Shown here in pieces: positions 34,939 to 44,719 of a DNA stretch of 63,755 nucleotides (positions within the stretch are counted from its first letter, which is position 1; the number at the start of each line of letters is the position of its first letter). The translations under genes were made by a program, and so were the position numbers. The stretch covers positions 1-63,755 of the IMG/VR virus record IMGVR_UViG_3300025132_000032. One strand, written 5' to 3'. The stretch comes from a virus. The notes under the pieces were generated by a model. That model was not told the DNA's origin. It saw nothing but the letters and a program-made list of their open reading frames with translations, and made no database searches.

Positions 34939-37900
34939 TTATCTAACTAATAGGTCACCAGATAAGCCTGGATCTTTACTAATTAATGTATTCGGGTTTC
35001 CTTCTATGTATTCTACTACTGGACCACCATCTATTGTATCATCGCTTGCTGCATTAAAGTCTGGTGATGTCATCTTACAACCTGCTACAAACGAATTATT
35101 AAAACCTAAAAATACGTCTTGTTGAACTATTTGCGTAGGTTCATAAGAAGATGAATACCATTTTTTTAATGAAGAGCTAAGAGAAGAGCTATAATAATAT
35201 CTAATCTGATAATACTTATTATCAGTTGGTTGATCATATGCTTGTGGCATTACTCCTGCAACTGACATTGTTAATTGTGATCCATCTAAGTTTTTATCTC
35301 TACCAGTACCATCTTGATTTATTGTTGCTATGTTAAATGTATAATGGTTTGGCTCATAACCAGCTTCAGTTTTTACAGTATCAGTTAAAGTAGAAAACCA
35401 TTGTGCAGCACCAGACCCGTCTTCAAATTCATAATACATTGCATCATAATCATCACTTTCTTCCATATACCTATCTGGCATTACATCTATACTTTGAGTA
35501 TAGTGTTCTAGATTTTGATCAGACCTTGCGGTTTTACCTAAGTAATGATTTTCTTGAAAAGAAAAAGAAGGTTCAAGTGAAACTTTTGATCTTTCTAATA
35601 AAGTAGGCTTTACCATTAAACCAACAACGTTAGTTCCTCTTGCTGGAAGCATAGCGTCTATTTGTTGGAATAATGCATTGTTTATATAAGATAGCGTTTT
35701 TATATAAGCTTGTATTTTTTGAACAGATGTAAATTTCTTAAAGTAATCTGCTCTTAATTTTCTTAGCTGAGAATAATCTGTTGCATGCTTTTCTCTTGGA
35801 TCACCTACATAGTTATCCATATTTATATCGCCATATTGTAATCCAATGTCTAAATCTAAATCATCTTGTGGAGATACTGATACATATAGATCAGCTAAGT
35901 CTATAGGGTTTGTATCTGATGAACTTGATTCTTGAGATTCAAATGGGTCTAGCGTTCCATTTACAGTATTGTCTTCTATTCTAATCTTATTAGATACTGG
36001 TCTTAAACCAAAAGAGTTTGGAGTAGTAACATAATAAGTTTCATTTTCATCTTCCCATTCAAAAGATCCACTTAAAGAAGCAACGTGTTGTGTATCTACA
36101 GGAGAATAGGGTACACTCTGGTTTGGATGTGTAGAAGTAAATGTATTTACAGAAGCTGTATTATGATCTATGTTATTATCTGTTCCAAATGGTAATCTAT
36201 AAATTAAATTATCATATGATCCAGAATAAGAATTACCATATATAGATGTTGCTGCTCTAGTGTGTAAGTCTATAGAATAATCGTCAAGTTCTGCATTCCA
36301 AAATCTATATTCTTGTATACTTCCAGAAAAATAATCTAAATTAGAAGCAGAATTATTAAAGTGCGAATTTGTAATTTGCTTTGAAAGTCCTAGGTGCCAA
36401 TAATAAGTGTTATGGTAACCCCAACCATGAGACTGATCTGTAGTAGTTGTATAAGCTATTTCTATAGAATCTTTATGAGTTATATTACCATTTGCATGAT
36501 CTGGAGCTTTTTGGCATACTACTTTTATTTTCTTTCCTTCGTTATCATTTACAAGTGCAATGTTCCACCAATCGTTATCTAATATTGGAAGTTTTCCTAA
36601 TGAGCCAGATGCAAACACTGTACTTTCATCTGCAAAGCAGTATTTAACAAAACCGTATTTTGTATCAGGATCATCTGCTGATTTTGACGGTATAATAAAT
36701 AATTGTTGTCTAGGGGCAGTAGATGGTACATGGGAATGTTGGACTGAAAATAATGATTGTGAATTTTGATAATTCGTTTTGAATCTAAATTCTACAGTTT
36801 GTATTGGTCCATCTGGATCCCAACTTCCAGTTATATATGAACACTTAGTTGATTGACCATATAGTCCACCTTGAAATTGTAAAGAGTGATTTGAAACTTC
36901 TATAGCTCTAGTGTGTGAAGAGGTTGTAGCTGCGTGTCTTGTTGGATCTGGTCCTCCGAATTCTTGAATCTTAAAGAATGAACTTGGTATACCATAACAA
37001 GCTAATAGAGCTTTAAGACCTCTCTTACTACCTTTAGTTTTTAATAAATAAGGTAAGTTATTAATAACTCTTGAAATAGGTTCTAATTCTAAATCTCTTT
37101 TTGGTGTTGGTTCTGTAGACCAAGCACTTGATGTAGTAGCAGTAGATGTATAGGTAGATGAATTATCAGAATCCCAAGCAGTTGTTCCAGGTCCAGCGTA
37201 ACCACCCGTTCTACTTGTTCCTAACCAATATTCCCAAATCTTTTCTAAATCTAAACCAGACTTTGGCTTCCAACCAAAAGATTTTAATGTTTCAAATAAT
37301 AAATCTTTAGATATACCAGTATTAAGGTCTTCATCTCTTGTTCTCTGATGCTTCAGGCTGTCAATATAATTGTATAATATATCAAAGTGTTGAGCAATCA
37401 TATCTACAAATAAAACAAACCCAGAATTATTTTGATCTGCTCTTTGAACTGCTGGTATTGTTTTTCTTAATATATTCATATTACTTTCGTCGTAATTTGA
37501 AGCAGATAAGAAAGAACCAGTTAACCAAGATTGAGCTTCAGAAGAAGAGTAAGAGTGGTTAATATATTTTGGATATCCATTTGCAACTGGGTTATCATAT
37601 TTTGGCCAAGTTGTAGAATAATAAACTATGCCATCTTCTGTATGACCACTACCAGATTGCTCATAAAGATATTGTTCAAAGTGATCAAAGCTTCCTATTA
37701 TATGTTGCTTTTCTGTGCTGTAGTTTGCTGATTCAGAAATATATATTGCTGAAGCAGTAACTGATGAAGAAGCTTGACCAGTTAAACTTGTTGAGTGACC
37801 TAAAGATTTAGACTCGTAGTATTCTACTAATCTAACCTTGTATTCAAAGTTTACCAACCTTTCCTTTGCAGAACTGAAGTGTATAAAATTATCAAATTTT

Positions 37901-38733
37901 CTATAGTCTATATTTAATTCGTATCCAGAACCAGATAATATCTTTGTTGACAAGTTTTGATTTACTTCTGCTGATCCTGTTAGTATAGATTCCCACGATT
38001 GCAATTCTGTTGGTTTTCCAACTTCTGTGTTAACGTCTAAGGTTACTTGTGGTCCTCTAAGTTCTATGTATGGTTCTAGCCCAGTTGGTAGTGATACTTC
38101 TAAAATTAAATCTATTTTTCTTACACTTGAAATTTCATCCCATAATTCTATTTCATCTCCAACTTTAATTTTCCTAGGAATTTTATCGCTTAGCTTTATA
38201 ATTAAAGTTTCATCTTCAAAGTGTTCATCGTAAACCCAAGAAACAGCTTTTACAAAACCTTCTCTTTCGTGAAATATATCTAGTGGTGCATAATATTTAC
38301 CTTGTATCAAGGGTTTTCTTATATTTGTAAGAGCATCTTCGTGTATTGCATCAACTCTAATTTCCATTTTATTTTTGGAAATTTCATTTACTCTAACAAA
38401 TTCGTTTGGCCAACAAGCCATTCTTTTTACGCAATAGTCGATAGAATAATTACCAGGCGAATAACTTAATTCATCTAATAGAAGATCATACCAATCTACA
38501 GATAATTCTCTTTCATTAGGAATAGTTATACAATCATATTGAGAGATTTTAAGCCAATGAGTATTTAATAATGTTTCACCGTTAAAAACTTTTAAGTATA
38601 AAAAGTCTCCATCTCTTGGGCTACGTTTTTCTAATACTTTTTCGACAGATTTTAATTGGTCATGTCTATCTCCATCAAATTCTCTTATTAATGGTGCTAT
38701 TTCGTTTATCGGAGTTTTATCTTCTGTTGCCAT
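34939..38733 (-). CDS. Large baseplate/tail protein
   Basis: 1264 aa. The middle contains a LamG-like fold (QTVEFRFKTNYQNSQSLFSV, DNDWWNIALVNDNEGKKIKV, YFSGSIQEYRFWNAEL, ~residues 640-860). C-terminal ~250 residues include YIKTLSYINNALFQQIDAML and RYMEESDDYDAMYYEFEDGS. Size and place next to gp6/gp25 suit a wedge component such as T4 gp7, but I see no clear sequence match. The start overlaps the stop of the upstream gene by 1 nt. SD GGAGGAGG. Confidence 0.65.
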   Translation of the reverse strand: MATEDKTPINEIAPLIREFDGDRHDQLKSVEKVLEKRSPRDGDFLYLKVFNGETLLNTHWLKISQYDCITIPNERELSVDWYDLLLDELSYSPGNYSIDYCVKRMACWPNEFVRVNEISKNKMEIRVDAIHEDALTNIRKPLIQGKYYAPLDIFHEREGFVKAVSWVYDEHFEDETLIIKLSDKIPRKIKVGDEIELWDEISSVRKIDLILEVSLPTGLEPYIELRGPQVTLDVNTEVGKPTELQSWESILTGSAEVNQNLSTKILSGSGYELNIDYRKFDNFIHFSSAKERLVNFEYKVRLVEYYESKSLGHSTSLTGQASSSVTASAIYISESANYSTEKQHIIGSFDHFEQYLYEQSGSGHTEDGIVYYSTTWPKYDNPVANGYPKYINHSYSSSEAQSWLTGSFLSASNYDESNMNILRKTIPAVQRADQNNSGFVLFVDMIAQHFDILYNYIDSLKHQRTRDEDLNTGISKDLLFETLKSFGWKPKSGLDLEKIWEYWLGTSRTGGYAGPGTTAWDSDNSSTYTSTATTSSAWSTEPTPKRDLELEPISRVINNLPYLLKTKGSKRGLKALLACYGIPSSFFKIQEFGGPDPTRHAATTSSHTRAIEVSNHSLQFQGGLYGQSTKCSYITGSWDPDGPIQTVEFRFKTNYQNSQSLFSVQHSHVPSTAPRQQLFIIPSKSADDPDTKYGFVKYCFADESTVFASGSLGKLPILDNDWWNIALVNDNEGKKIKVVCQKAPDHANGNITHKDSIEIAYTTTTDQSHGWGYHNTYYWHLGLSKQITNSHFNNSASNLDYFSGSIQEYRFWNAELDDYSIDLHTRAATSIYGNSYSGSYDNLIYRLPFGTDNNIDHNTASVNTFTSTHPNQSVPYSPVDTQHVASLSGSFEWEDENETYYVTTPNSFGLRPVSNKIRIEDNTVNGTLDPFESQESSSSDTNPIDLADLYVSVSPQDDLDLDIGLQYGDINMDNYVGDPREKHATDYSQLRKLRADYFKKFTSVQKIQAYIKTLSYINNALFQQIDAMLPARGTNVVGLMVKPTLLERSKVSLEPSFSFQENHYLGKTARSDQNLEHYTQSIDVMPDRYMEESDDYDAMYYEFEDGSGAAQWFSTLTDTVKTEAGYEPNHYTFNIATINQDGTGRDKNLDGSQLTMSVAGVMPQAYDQPTDNKYYQIRYYYSSSLSSSLKKWYSSSYEPTQIVQQDVFLGFNNSFVAGCKMTSPDFNAASDDTIDGGPVVEYIEGNPNTLISKDPGLSGDLLVR

Positions 38734-40379
38734 TAGTAGCCTCCTCCTCCACGATTCATATTTCTACGATTACTAGTAGTTGTCCTTTTTTCATTTCTAC
38801 TTGTTGCAGTTGACTTAGTAAATTCACCGTCAGTTTGTTCCTCGCCATCTGGCATTTCATAATCATAAACGTCTTTGTCGTATTTTATAATATCAGTTTT
38901 TAATTTTACGTTTAACCAAACTTTTTCACCATCTTCTTCTTTTACAGTGTGAGTTTTATAACCTGTAAAAATTACATATTCTAATTCCCCTTTGTTTGCA
39001 GAAGATTTTTTGAACCCATACTTAAAAGCAAAAGTAACCTTCTCACCAATTGGAGCTGTTACAAATATTTGCTTATTAATTTTTTGCATTAAAGTAGTTC
39101 CAACTTTATCACCATCTTTTGTGTTAGAACGTACAAAAGCAGGCTTTCCATCTTCGTCTAGTCTCATAAAGTTTTTTGCGTCATACTTATCTTTTAATGC
39201 TGCTTCACTTTCATACCCAGACCAAATTTTTGGAAAAGTAACCCATTCACCATTTATATAGACTTCACCTATAAAGGAATGCTTATTACGGTTCCAAGGA
39301 TTGAATCTACTTGAATGGAATATTGACATATGTTCTTTTCTCCACTTAGACCAATTCCTAGAATGATGAGCATAATCTGAATCTCTTCTTTCAGGTTTTT
39401 TCATATCTGGTAATAATTGCTTAGATATACCCTTACTATTATTCCAAGGTTTCGCTGCAAACTTTGAAGCTTTGGTATAAGACAATTGATCAAAATCATC
39501 TAGCGTTATTTTGCTAAGATAAACTTTTCTTGGTTTATATCTTGTGTCAAGTTGATAATCAGTGTAAACTTTCCAACCTCCTTTCCAAAATTCTTCTTCT
39601 CTAAAATATCTTGTACCTTTCCACTTCCATCTTGGTTTTGGTTTTCCATCGTCTTCTAAATGATTATCATCTCCTATACTGCTTGCACATCTCATTTTCA
39701 TCTTTGCAGTCTTTTCACCAGACTCATTCCAAACTCTTACTTCTATTATAATATCTGGAGCCTTTCTCCAAGCATTGTCTTCTGGCTTTTGATCTGTTGC
39801 ATTAAACATATGAAAATATGGAGCTTCTGAAACCACTTTACCGTCTACTTTCCATTCGAAATTAAAAGTCCTTCTTGCATCAGCAGGTTCACATCTTCTT
39901 AAAAAGAAAAGAGGATGATCATTTGGTATTACTAATGCACCACCATCTGGGTTGTTACCTAATGGGTGATGATTGTGATGCCAAGCTGGTTTATCTTTTT
40001 CAGTTCTTCCTTTACCTCCATCTAATGTCCAATGGTGATTTGTACATCTAACTTGAACGACCGTTGGAGCAGGTGGTGGTTTCGGGTCTGGATCTGGTTC
40101 CACTGGTGGAGCTCCAGTTTTTAATTGTGCAATCTCTGTATCAAATGTGCTTTCAAAAGATTTTCTATCATAATATTCTCTATCGGCAGATACATTAAAA
40201 TCTGTTACAATTTCTTCTTTGTTGCTTATTAAAACTACATTGTTAGAATTAGCAGTTGGCCCAGTTGTATTTTCTTGATTTCTACTTTTTTCATACTCAG
40301 ACAATTGGCGTTTTTTATTAACGCGTTCTTTATTGTATATCTCCTGTATGTCTTCTATTGAAAATATTTTTCTTGGCAT
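38733..40379 (-). CDS. Hypothetical tail-cluster protein
   Basis: 548 aa. A charged N-terminus (SIEDIQEIYNKERVNKKRQL), a Pro-rich linker (VEPDPDPKPPPAPTVVQVRC), then a Trp/His-rich region (CTNHHWTLDGGKGRTEKDKP) and a basic, Trp-rich core. The C-terminus is Arg/Asn/Gly-rich. No family recognised. Its place between gp6-side genes and the 1264-aa protein makes it a likely virion component. Confidence 0.58.
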   Translation of the reverse strand: MPRKIFSIEDIQEIYNKERVNKKRQLSEYEKSRNQENTTGPTANSNNVVLISNKEEIVTDFNVSADREYYDRKSFESTFDTEIAQLKTGAPPVEPDPDPKPPPAPTVVQVRCTNHHWTLDGGKGRTEKDKPAWHHNHHPLGNNPDGGALVIPNDHPLFFLRRCEPADARRTFNFEWKVDGKVVSEAPYFHMFNATDQKPEDNAWRKAPDIIIEVRVWNESGEKTAKMKMRCASSIGDDNHLEDDGKPKPRWKWKGTRYFREEEFWKGGWKVYTDYQLDTRYKPRKVYLSKITLDDFDQLSYTKASKFAAKPWNNSKGISKQLLPDMKKPERRDSDYAHHSRNWSKWRKEHMSIFHSSRFNPWNRNKHSFIGEVYINGEWVTFPKIWSGYESEAALKDKYDAKNFMRLDEDGKPAFVRSNTKDGDKVGTTLMQKINKQIFVTAPIGEKVTFAFKYGFKKSSANKGELEYVIFTGYKTHTVKEEDGEKVWLNVKLKTDIIKYDKDVYDYEMPDGEEQTDGEFTKSTATSRNEKRTTTSNRRNMNRGGGGY

Positions 40380-40384
40380 ATCTT

Positions 40385-41464
40385 TTACCTAACTACTTTG
40401 AATACATGATTAGAGTCGAAGTATTCTACTTGACCATTGTAATTTCTATTGTCTACTTTTAATATTATCTTATATAATCTTTCTGATGGTAGAGCATTCA
40501 TTGCTAAATTGAAATAATGCCCAGAACCAGAACAACTTAATTTTGTATATGAACTATCGAAGTCAATTACAGCTTCTTCAGTTTCTGCGTCTTTTATAGA
40601 ATAGAAAGAACCAGTTGGTAAATAATAATCTTTTAATGCTGCTGAAGATGTTCCATATGTTTGTGTAGGATAAATATCTCTAGCTCTAACTTCTACTCTT
40701 ATTACTTCTTTTTCTTTATATTCATATTTATTATTTTTTATATAAACTAATATTTCATCAGTTTCTGCTTTCTCCATCGACCCTGTGTAATATACAGAAT
40801 CGTCCCAGCCAATTTGCAGCTTTGGAGAATAGATTGTGTTAGTATCTTTTGAAAAGAATTTTAATTTACCATATTCTAATGTATCAGCTTCTTGACTAGA
40901 AGTAATTCTTAGCATTATACCATTATTGTGATTCTTATTCAAATGCCAACCAGCTAAAGATTCAGATACGTCTATTTTTATATCAGTAGATTCAAATTCA
41001 AAAGATTGAGTCATTATGTTTGTGATTCCTATATCAGAGCTTTCTCTTCCTCCAGTAGGATTCCAAGGAGTTGAACCAGAAACATCGGTAAACCCCCAAG
41101 AGCATCCCTTTTCAGTTACAGGCGTATGAGTTCTTTTACCTATACCCATTTCCCATGGAAGACCCAAAGGTATTGCTTCTATCTTATAAGAGTAAGGTAT
41201 ATTTTCAGCTTCTGTAGAATGTAAAATTAAGTGACTTGAAAAGGCTGCATCATCAAAAGCCGTAGCAAAATTACCAGGCAAAGCTTGAAGTTCTGCGTAT
41301 CCCTTTTCCCAATCTACTTGTAAAAAGGATCTTGCTATATTTGCCGTAGCACCTTGTATTGGTATAGTTTTTTCTATTTCCAATATTGGATCAAGACCTG
41401 TATTCATACTCGCAGAGTAATTATAAACAGTAGTATCTTTTGTTGGGTATATATTATAAATCAT
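40385..41464 (-). CDS. Tail protein with DNRLRE-like N-terminal beta domain
   Basis: 359 aa. N-terminus IYPTKDTTVYNYSASMNTGL with a downstream ARSFLQVDW resembles DNRLRE-type carbohydrate-binding beta domains (tentative). The middle has SLAGWHLNKNHNNGIMLRIT, and the end KIILKVDNRNYNGQVEYFDS is beta-rich. It follows the gp6 gene closely and has SD AGAGG. Probably a baseplate-attached structural or adhesion protein. Confidence 0.58.
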   Translation of the reverse strand: MIYNIYPTKDTTVYNYSASMNTGLDPILEIEKTIPIQGATANIARSFLQVDWEKGYAELQALPGNFATAFDDAAFSSHLILHSTEAENIPYSYKIEAIPLGLPWEMGIGKRTHTPVTEKGCSWGFTDVSGSTPWNPTGGRESSDIGITNIMTQSFEFESTDIKIDVSESLAGWHLNKNHNNGIMLRITSSQEADTLEYGKLKFFSKDTNTIYSPKLQIGWDDSVYYTGSMEKAETDEILVYIKNNKYEYKEKEVIRVEVRARDIYPTQTYGTSSAALKDYYLPTGSFYSIKDAETEEAVIDFDSSYTKLSCSGSGHYFNLAMNALPSERLYKIILKVDNRNYNGQVEYFDSNHVFKVVR

Positions 41465-41475
41465 AAGTTATTCCT

Positions 41476-43359
41476 CTAATATGTAGTTGCTCTTCCTTGG
41501 ATATCTATGTTTGGAAATTTTATTTCAAATATAGACGGATCCTTTGAAGGATATATTATTCCACCTTTATTAGCATCTTCTAAGTTGTATTTAACCCCAG
41601 AATAACCTAAGCTTTCTCTCCACTTATTTCTTATTTCAAATTTCATAACAGACTGAACACCGTCTAGTTTTGAAAGTTCTAATTGTAAATCTTTTATAAT
41701 AATTGGTTGCATAAATTGCATATTATCTATATGCATCAATTCTTTTAACTTATCTATACATGTTAAGACAACTGTTCTAGAGTTAAAGCCTGCTAGTACT
41801 ACAATTTCAAAATCTATTCCTAGATTTATTATGTACCCATTTTTAATATTTATAGAATCAGTCATCATTCTGTATTGTGATAAGTAATTTTTCAAATTCT
41901 TTTTAGAAGCTTCGTTGCAATTAGCTAAGTTTTTATTTTGATCATACCCTAAAACGTACATATTCAAAGCAAGAGGATTGTTAACTTCTTCTCTAGTTTT
42001 CATATCTATTTGTGTATCTTGCGTTATAAATACTTTTGGAATAGATCCAAATTTAGGTGGCATTGAATATGCTCTTATTATATAATCTTCCTTAGTTACA
42101 GCTCTTTGTTGAGTAGCAAAATGAGCAAGAGCATTTTCTCTAACGTCTTCTATTGTCTCTTGCGATTTTCCACCACTTGCTGGTTCAGGATTGTTAACTG
42201 CTATTGATGCATCTACTATACTTCTTAGAGCATCTGATATGTCATCAGAGTTTTGTGTAATAGTTTTAGATTCAACGGTAGTTATAGTCCCAGTTGATAC
42301 ATTACCAGCTAACCCATATCCAACTGTATATTTTATAGTAAGAGCTTCAGTTGGAGCTTGACCATAAGTTTTAGTTTTCATAAAATTAGAAGGATCAAAA
42401 GCTCTATTCAAATTGTCAGATGATCCTGGTAAGTTTGTACCTACATTATTCGGGTTTGGTAATATTAAAGAATCTGCTATTGTAGAAATACCAGAACCAA
42501 ATTGTAAAACTAATTTATTATCACCATTGATTCTTGTTACAAATCTTCTTGGTGTTTTCTTTAACGTTAAAATATATGGAGTCTTAGAATGTTCTCCACT
42601 TGTTGTTGGATCAAAAGCTGCACTATTAACATTTTCACCAAAGACTGTATCTTGAGCTAGGTATGGAACTTCATACCATCTATTGCTATCTCCATCTGTT
42701 ACTTCGTTTATACCTATTACATTATCATCGTTTATAGTAAACTTTTGAGATTTTGTACCAGTTCCTCCGTAAGAGGTAGTTCTTATATCTCCACTAGATA
42801 CTAAGACTGATTTCTTTAACAGATAGTATTCTGGGTTTGACGTTGTTGAATTAATTGTGTGAACTGTTACATCAGTAGGATCTGCTGAAGAAGAAGCTTG
42901 GAAATTTATAGAATCCATTGTATAGAACTTTATACCACCATCTGTAGTTACTACCATTCCTTGTTCTATAACTGGAGCATAGTCCCAATCTGGTGCAGAT
43001 GCTGCTCCTCCGAATGCATTATCCTCTGTAGAGGTTTGTAATGCCGGTATCTTTATATATACGTCTAACTTGCATGTAGATGCTACAGAAATTTTTGGTT
43101 TATATCCAAAACCCTGTGCTAGATCATATAAATTCTTTCTCTCAGTTGCTCTGTGCAACATACTTTCTTTTAATGCATAATCTGTGTAAAAAGAAAGTAC
43201 ATCTCCTACGTAAGATGCCATCTCAATAAACATTGTACCAGGAGATGATGTATCAAAGTCATTATAGGTATTAGGGAAATAGTTTTTAGCAAACTCTATT
43301 AAGTTAGTCTTAAAACCATCGAAATCTCTACCTACATATTTAATATCTTTACTTGCCAT
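41476..43359 (-). CDS. 6: Baseplate wedge protein gp6
   Basis: 627 aa (T4 gp6 is 660). The N-terminus carries the family signature: YVGRDFDGFKTNLIEFAKNY, DTSSPGTMFIEMASYVGDVL, SFYTDYALKESMLHRATERK and LYDLAQGFGYKP. A central segment AVTKEDYIIRAYSMPPKFGS also fits the family (gp6/gpJ-like baseplate proteins). It forms the dimeric wedge ring that controls baseplate opening. Follows gp25 by 2 nt, as in T4-like phages. SD GAGG. Confidence 0.92.
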   Translation of the reverse strand: MASKDIKYVGRDFDGFKTNLIEFAKNYFPNTYNDFDTSSPGTMFIEMASYVGDVLSFYTDYALKESMLHRATERKNLYDLAQGFGYKPKISVASTCKLDVYIKIPALQTSTEDNAFGGAASAPDWDYAPVIEQGMVVTTDGGIKFYTMDSINFQASSSADPTDVTVHTINSTTSNPEYYLLKKSVLVSSGDIRTTSYGGTGTKSQKFTINDDNVIGINEVTDGDSNRWYEVPYLAQDTVFGENVNSAAFDPTTSGEHSKTPYILTLKKTPRRFVTRINGDNKLVLQFGSGISTIADSLILPNPNNVGTNLPGSSDNLNRAFDPSNFMKTKTYGQAPTEALTIKYTVGYGLAGNVSTGTITTVESKTITQNSDDISDALRSIVDASIAVNNPEPASGGKSQETIEDVRENALAHFATQQRAVTKEDYIIRAYSMPPKFGSIPKVFITQDTQIDMKTREEVNNPLALNMYVLGYDQNKNLANCNEASKKNLKNYLSQYRMMTDSINIKNGYIINLGIDFEIVVLAGFNSRTVVLTCIDKLKELMHIDNMQFMQPIIIKDLQLELSKLDGVQSVMKFEIRNKWRESLGYSGVKYNLEDANKGGIIYPSKDPSIFEIKFPNIDIQGRATTY

Positions 43360-43361
43360 AA

Positions 43362-43781
43362 TTATTGTGCCTCTAAAGTTAATTCATCTTCTAAGTTATA
43401 CTGTGGTATACTATATTTCAATTTGATTAATATTTTTCTTTCATCTATAACTTCAGGAAATGATACTTCATTTACAATTACTTCTGGTATCCATTGTTGT
43501 ATGGCCCTATCTACTTCATTTCTTATTTGCTTTTCTTTCAAATCAGTATTAACTTGTTCAAATAATAAATTAAATAAGTATGTGCCAAAAGTTGGTTGCA
43601 TAACCCTTTCCCCAATCATAGTTGAAAACAAACTTCTAATGTTTGCTTTTATTTGATCTTTAGTATAAAAGGTGCTTTGAAGTGCAGCCCCGTTTGATGC
43701 ATCCATAGGTAAGTTAATACCAATGGCAACATCTGGTTCAAGATCAATAGGGTTTATTAATATTGGGTTATTCTCTGGCAT
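43362..43781 (-). CDS. 25: Baseplate wedge protein gp25
   Basis: 139 aa (T4 gp25 is 132). GPW/gp25 lysozyme-like fold: IKANIRSLFSTMIGERVMQP, TFGTYLFNLLFEQ, and RNEVDRAIQQWIPEVIVNEV, with the conserved EPR-like position present as QPTFGT. It nucleates sheath and wedge assembly at the inner baseplate. Adjacent to gp6 (2-nt gap). Confidence 0.9.
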   Translation of the reverse strand: MPENNPILINPIDLEPDVAIGINLPMDASNGAALQSTFYTKDQIKANIRSLFSTMIGERVMQPTFGTYLFNLLFEQVNTDLKEKQIRNEVDRAIQQWIPEVIVNEVSFPEVIDERKILIKLKYSIPQYNLEDELTLEAQ

Positions 43782-43789
43782 AATCTATT

Positions 43790-44131
43790 TTACTTATTAA
43801 ATCTTTTTACTAATTCTGAATAATCTCTTGTTAATGCTTTATCTAATCCACCTTCCAATTGACTAACGTCTACTGGCTTACCTTGTAAATCTGTCTGTTG
43901 AGGTGGGGTATTATAACCGGTTTGCATTGCAGCAAAACCAGCTCTTGCATCTGCAGCTGTAAATGTTTTCATCGTTGGAAAGTCTGTTGCAGCTGTTTGC
44001 TCTATAGCTTCATTAATACTCAATTTTTTAGATTGTTTAGTTTCCATCTCAGTTAATACATTATTAACTTGATTCTTTACTTCTCGTTTTACTACTTCTC
44101 TAATTAAGCGTACTAAATCTTTCTTTGTCAT
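43790..44131 (-). CDS. Hypothetical protein with internal-head-type leader
   Basis: 113 aa. MTKKDLVRLIREVVKREVKN begins with a charged helix containing I-R-E. The middle reads FTAADARAGFAAMQTGYNTP and the C-terminus LDKALTRDYSELVKRF. No known family. Good SD (ATAGGAG) and a late-type motif 34 nt upstream. Virion role inferred. Confidence 0.58.
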   Translation of the reverse strand: MTKKDLVRLIREVVKREVKNQVNNVLTEMETKQSKKLSINEAIEQTAATDFPTMKTFTAADARAGFAAMQTGYNTPPQQTDLQGKPVDVSQLEGGLDKALTRDYSELVKRFNK

Positions 44132-44164
44132 TTTATTCTCCTATTATATAAACCTTTTTCTATA

Positions 44165-44174
44165 TATAAATATC
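44165..44174 (-). promoter_or_regulatory. Late-type motif GATATTTATA
   Basis: 34 nt before the ATG at 44131, in the gap after the 178-aa gene, at a normal promoter distance with an SD between. Confidence 0.5.
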
Positions 44175-44182
44175 ACTAAAGG

Positions 44183-44719
44183 TTATTTTATTCCCGTCCA
44201 TGGAACGTTTAATGGTGTTGATGCTGTTGGTGGTATAAGACCTATGTACATACCAGCTATTGATGCAGCATGATTTTTATAACCAGTAACTAATTCCTTT
44301 GCAGTTTTTGCAGCATCTTCTTGACTAAAAGCTTTGTCTATTGCTGCTGCAATTCCTGGTGATCCTGGCATAATAACATTGTTTGAAATTGGAGTGACAG
44401 TACCAGGATGCGGTGGTGCTGGTGAAAATGCACAAGCAGTCCAAAATAAAATTATAGCACCTTCAACAGATACCCACCCAGCAGGTCCTAATTTATTATC
44501 TACCGCTTTCTGTGCTGCAAATGCAGAAGACCAAGCTTGTTCTATTCCAGCTTCTTTACCTGGTGGTATTACAGCATTTCCATTAGGGTCAGCTGCTGCC
44601 GATACTGCTTGGCCATATGAATCTGCTAAAAATTTTGCAGTGTCATCTTCTGTCTTTTCCCCTACGTCTTCAAACCAAGATTTAATATCCGATTCTAAAC
44701 CTGACCAGTTAATTGCCAT
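44183..44719 (-). CDS. Hypothetical baseplate-region protein
   Basis: 178 aa, Ala/Pro/Gly-rich: MAINWSGLESDIKSWFEDVG, then GAIILFWTACAFSPAPPHPG and IPPTASTPLNVPWTGIK. Unlike its AT-rich, Lys-rich neighbours in composition. The ATG overlaps the stop of the gp5-like gene by 1 nt, implying co-translation, so it may be a hub or spike partner. Function unknown. SD GGAG. Confidence 0.6.
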   Translation of the reverse strand: MAINWSGLESDIKSWFEDVGEKTEDDTAKFLADSYGQAVSAAADPNGNAVIPPGKEAGIEQAWSSAFAAQKAVDNKLGPAGWVSVEGAIILFWTACAFSPAPPHPGTVTPISNNVIMPGSPGIAAAIDKAFSQEDAAKTAKELVTGYKNHAASIAGMYIGLIPPTASTPLNVPWTGIK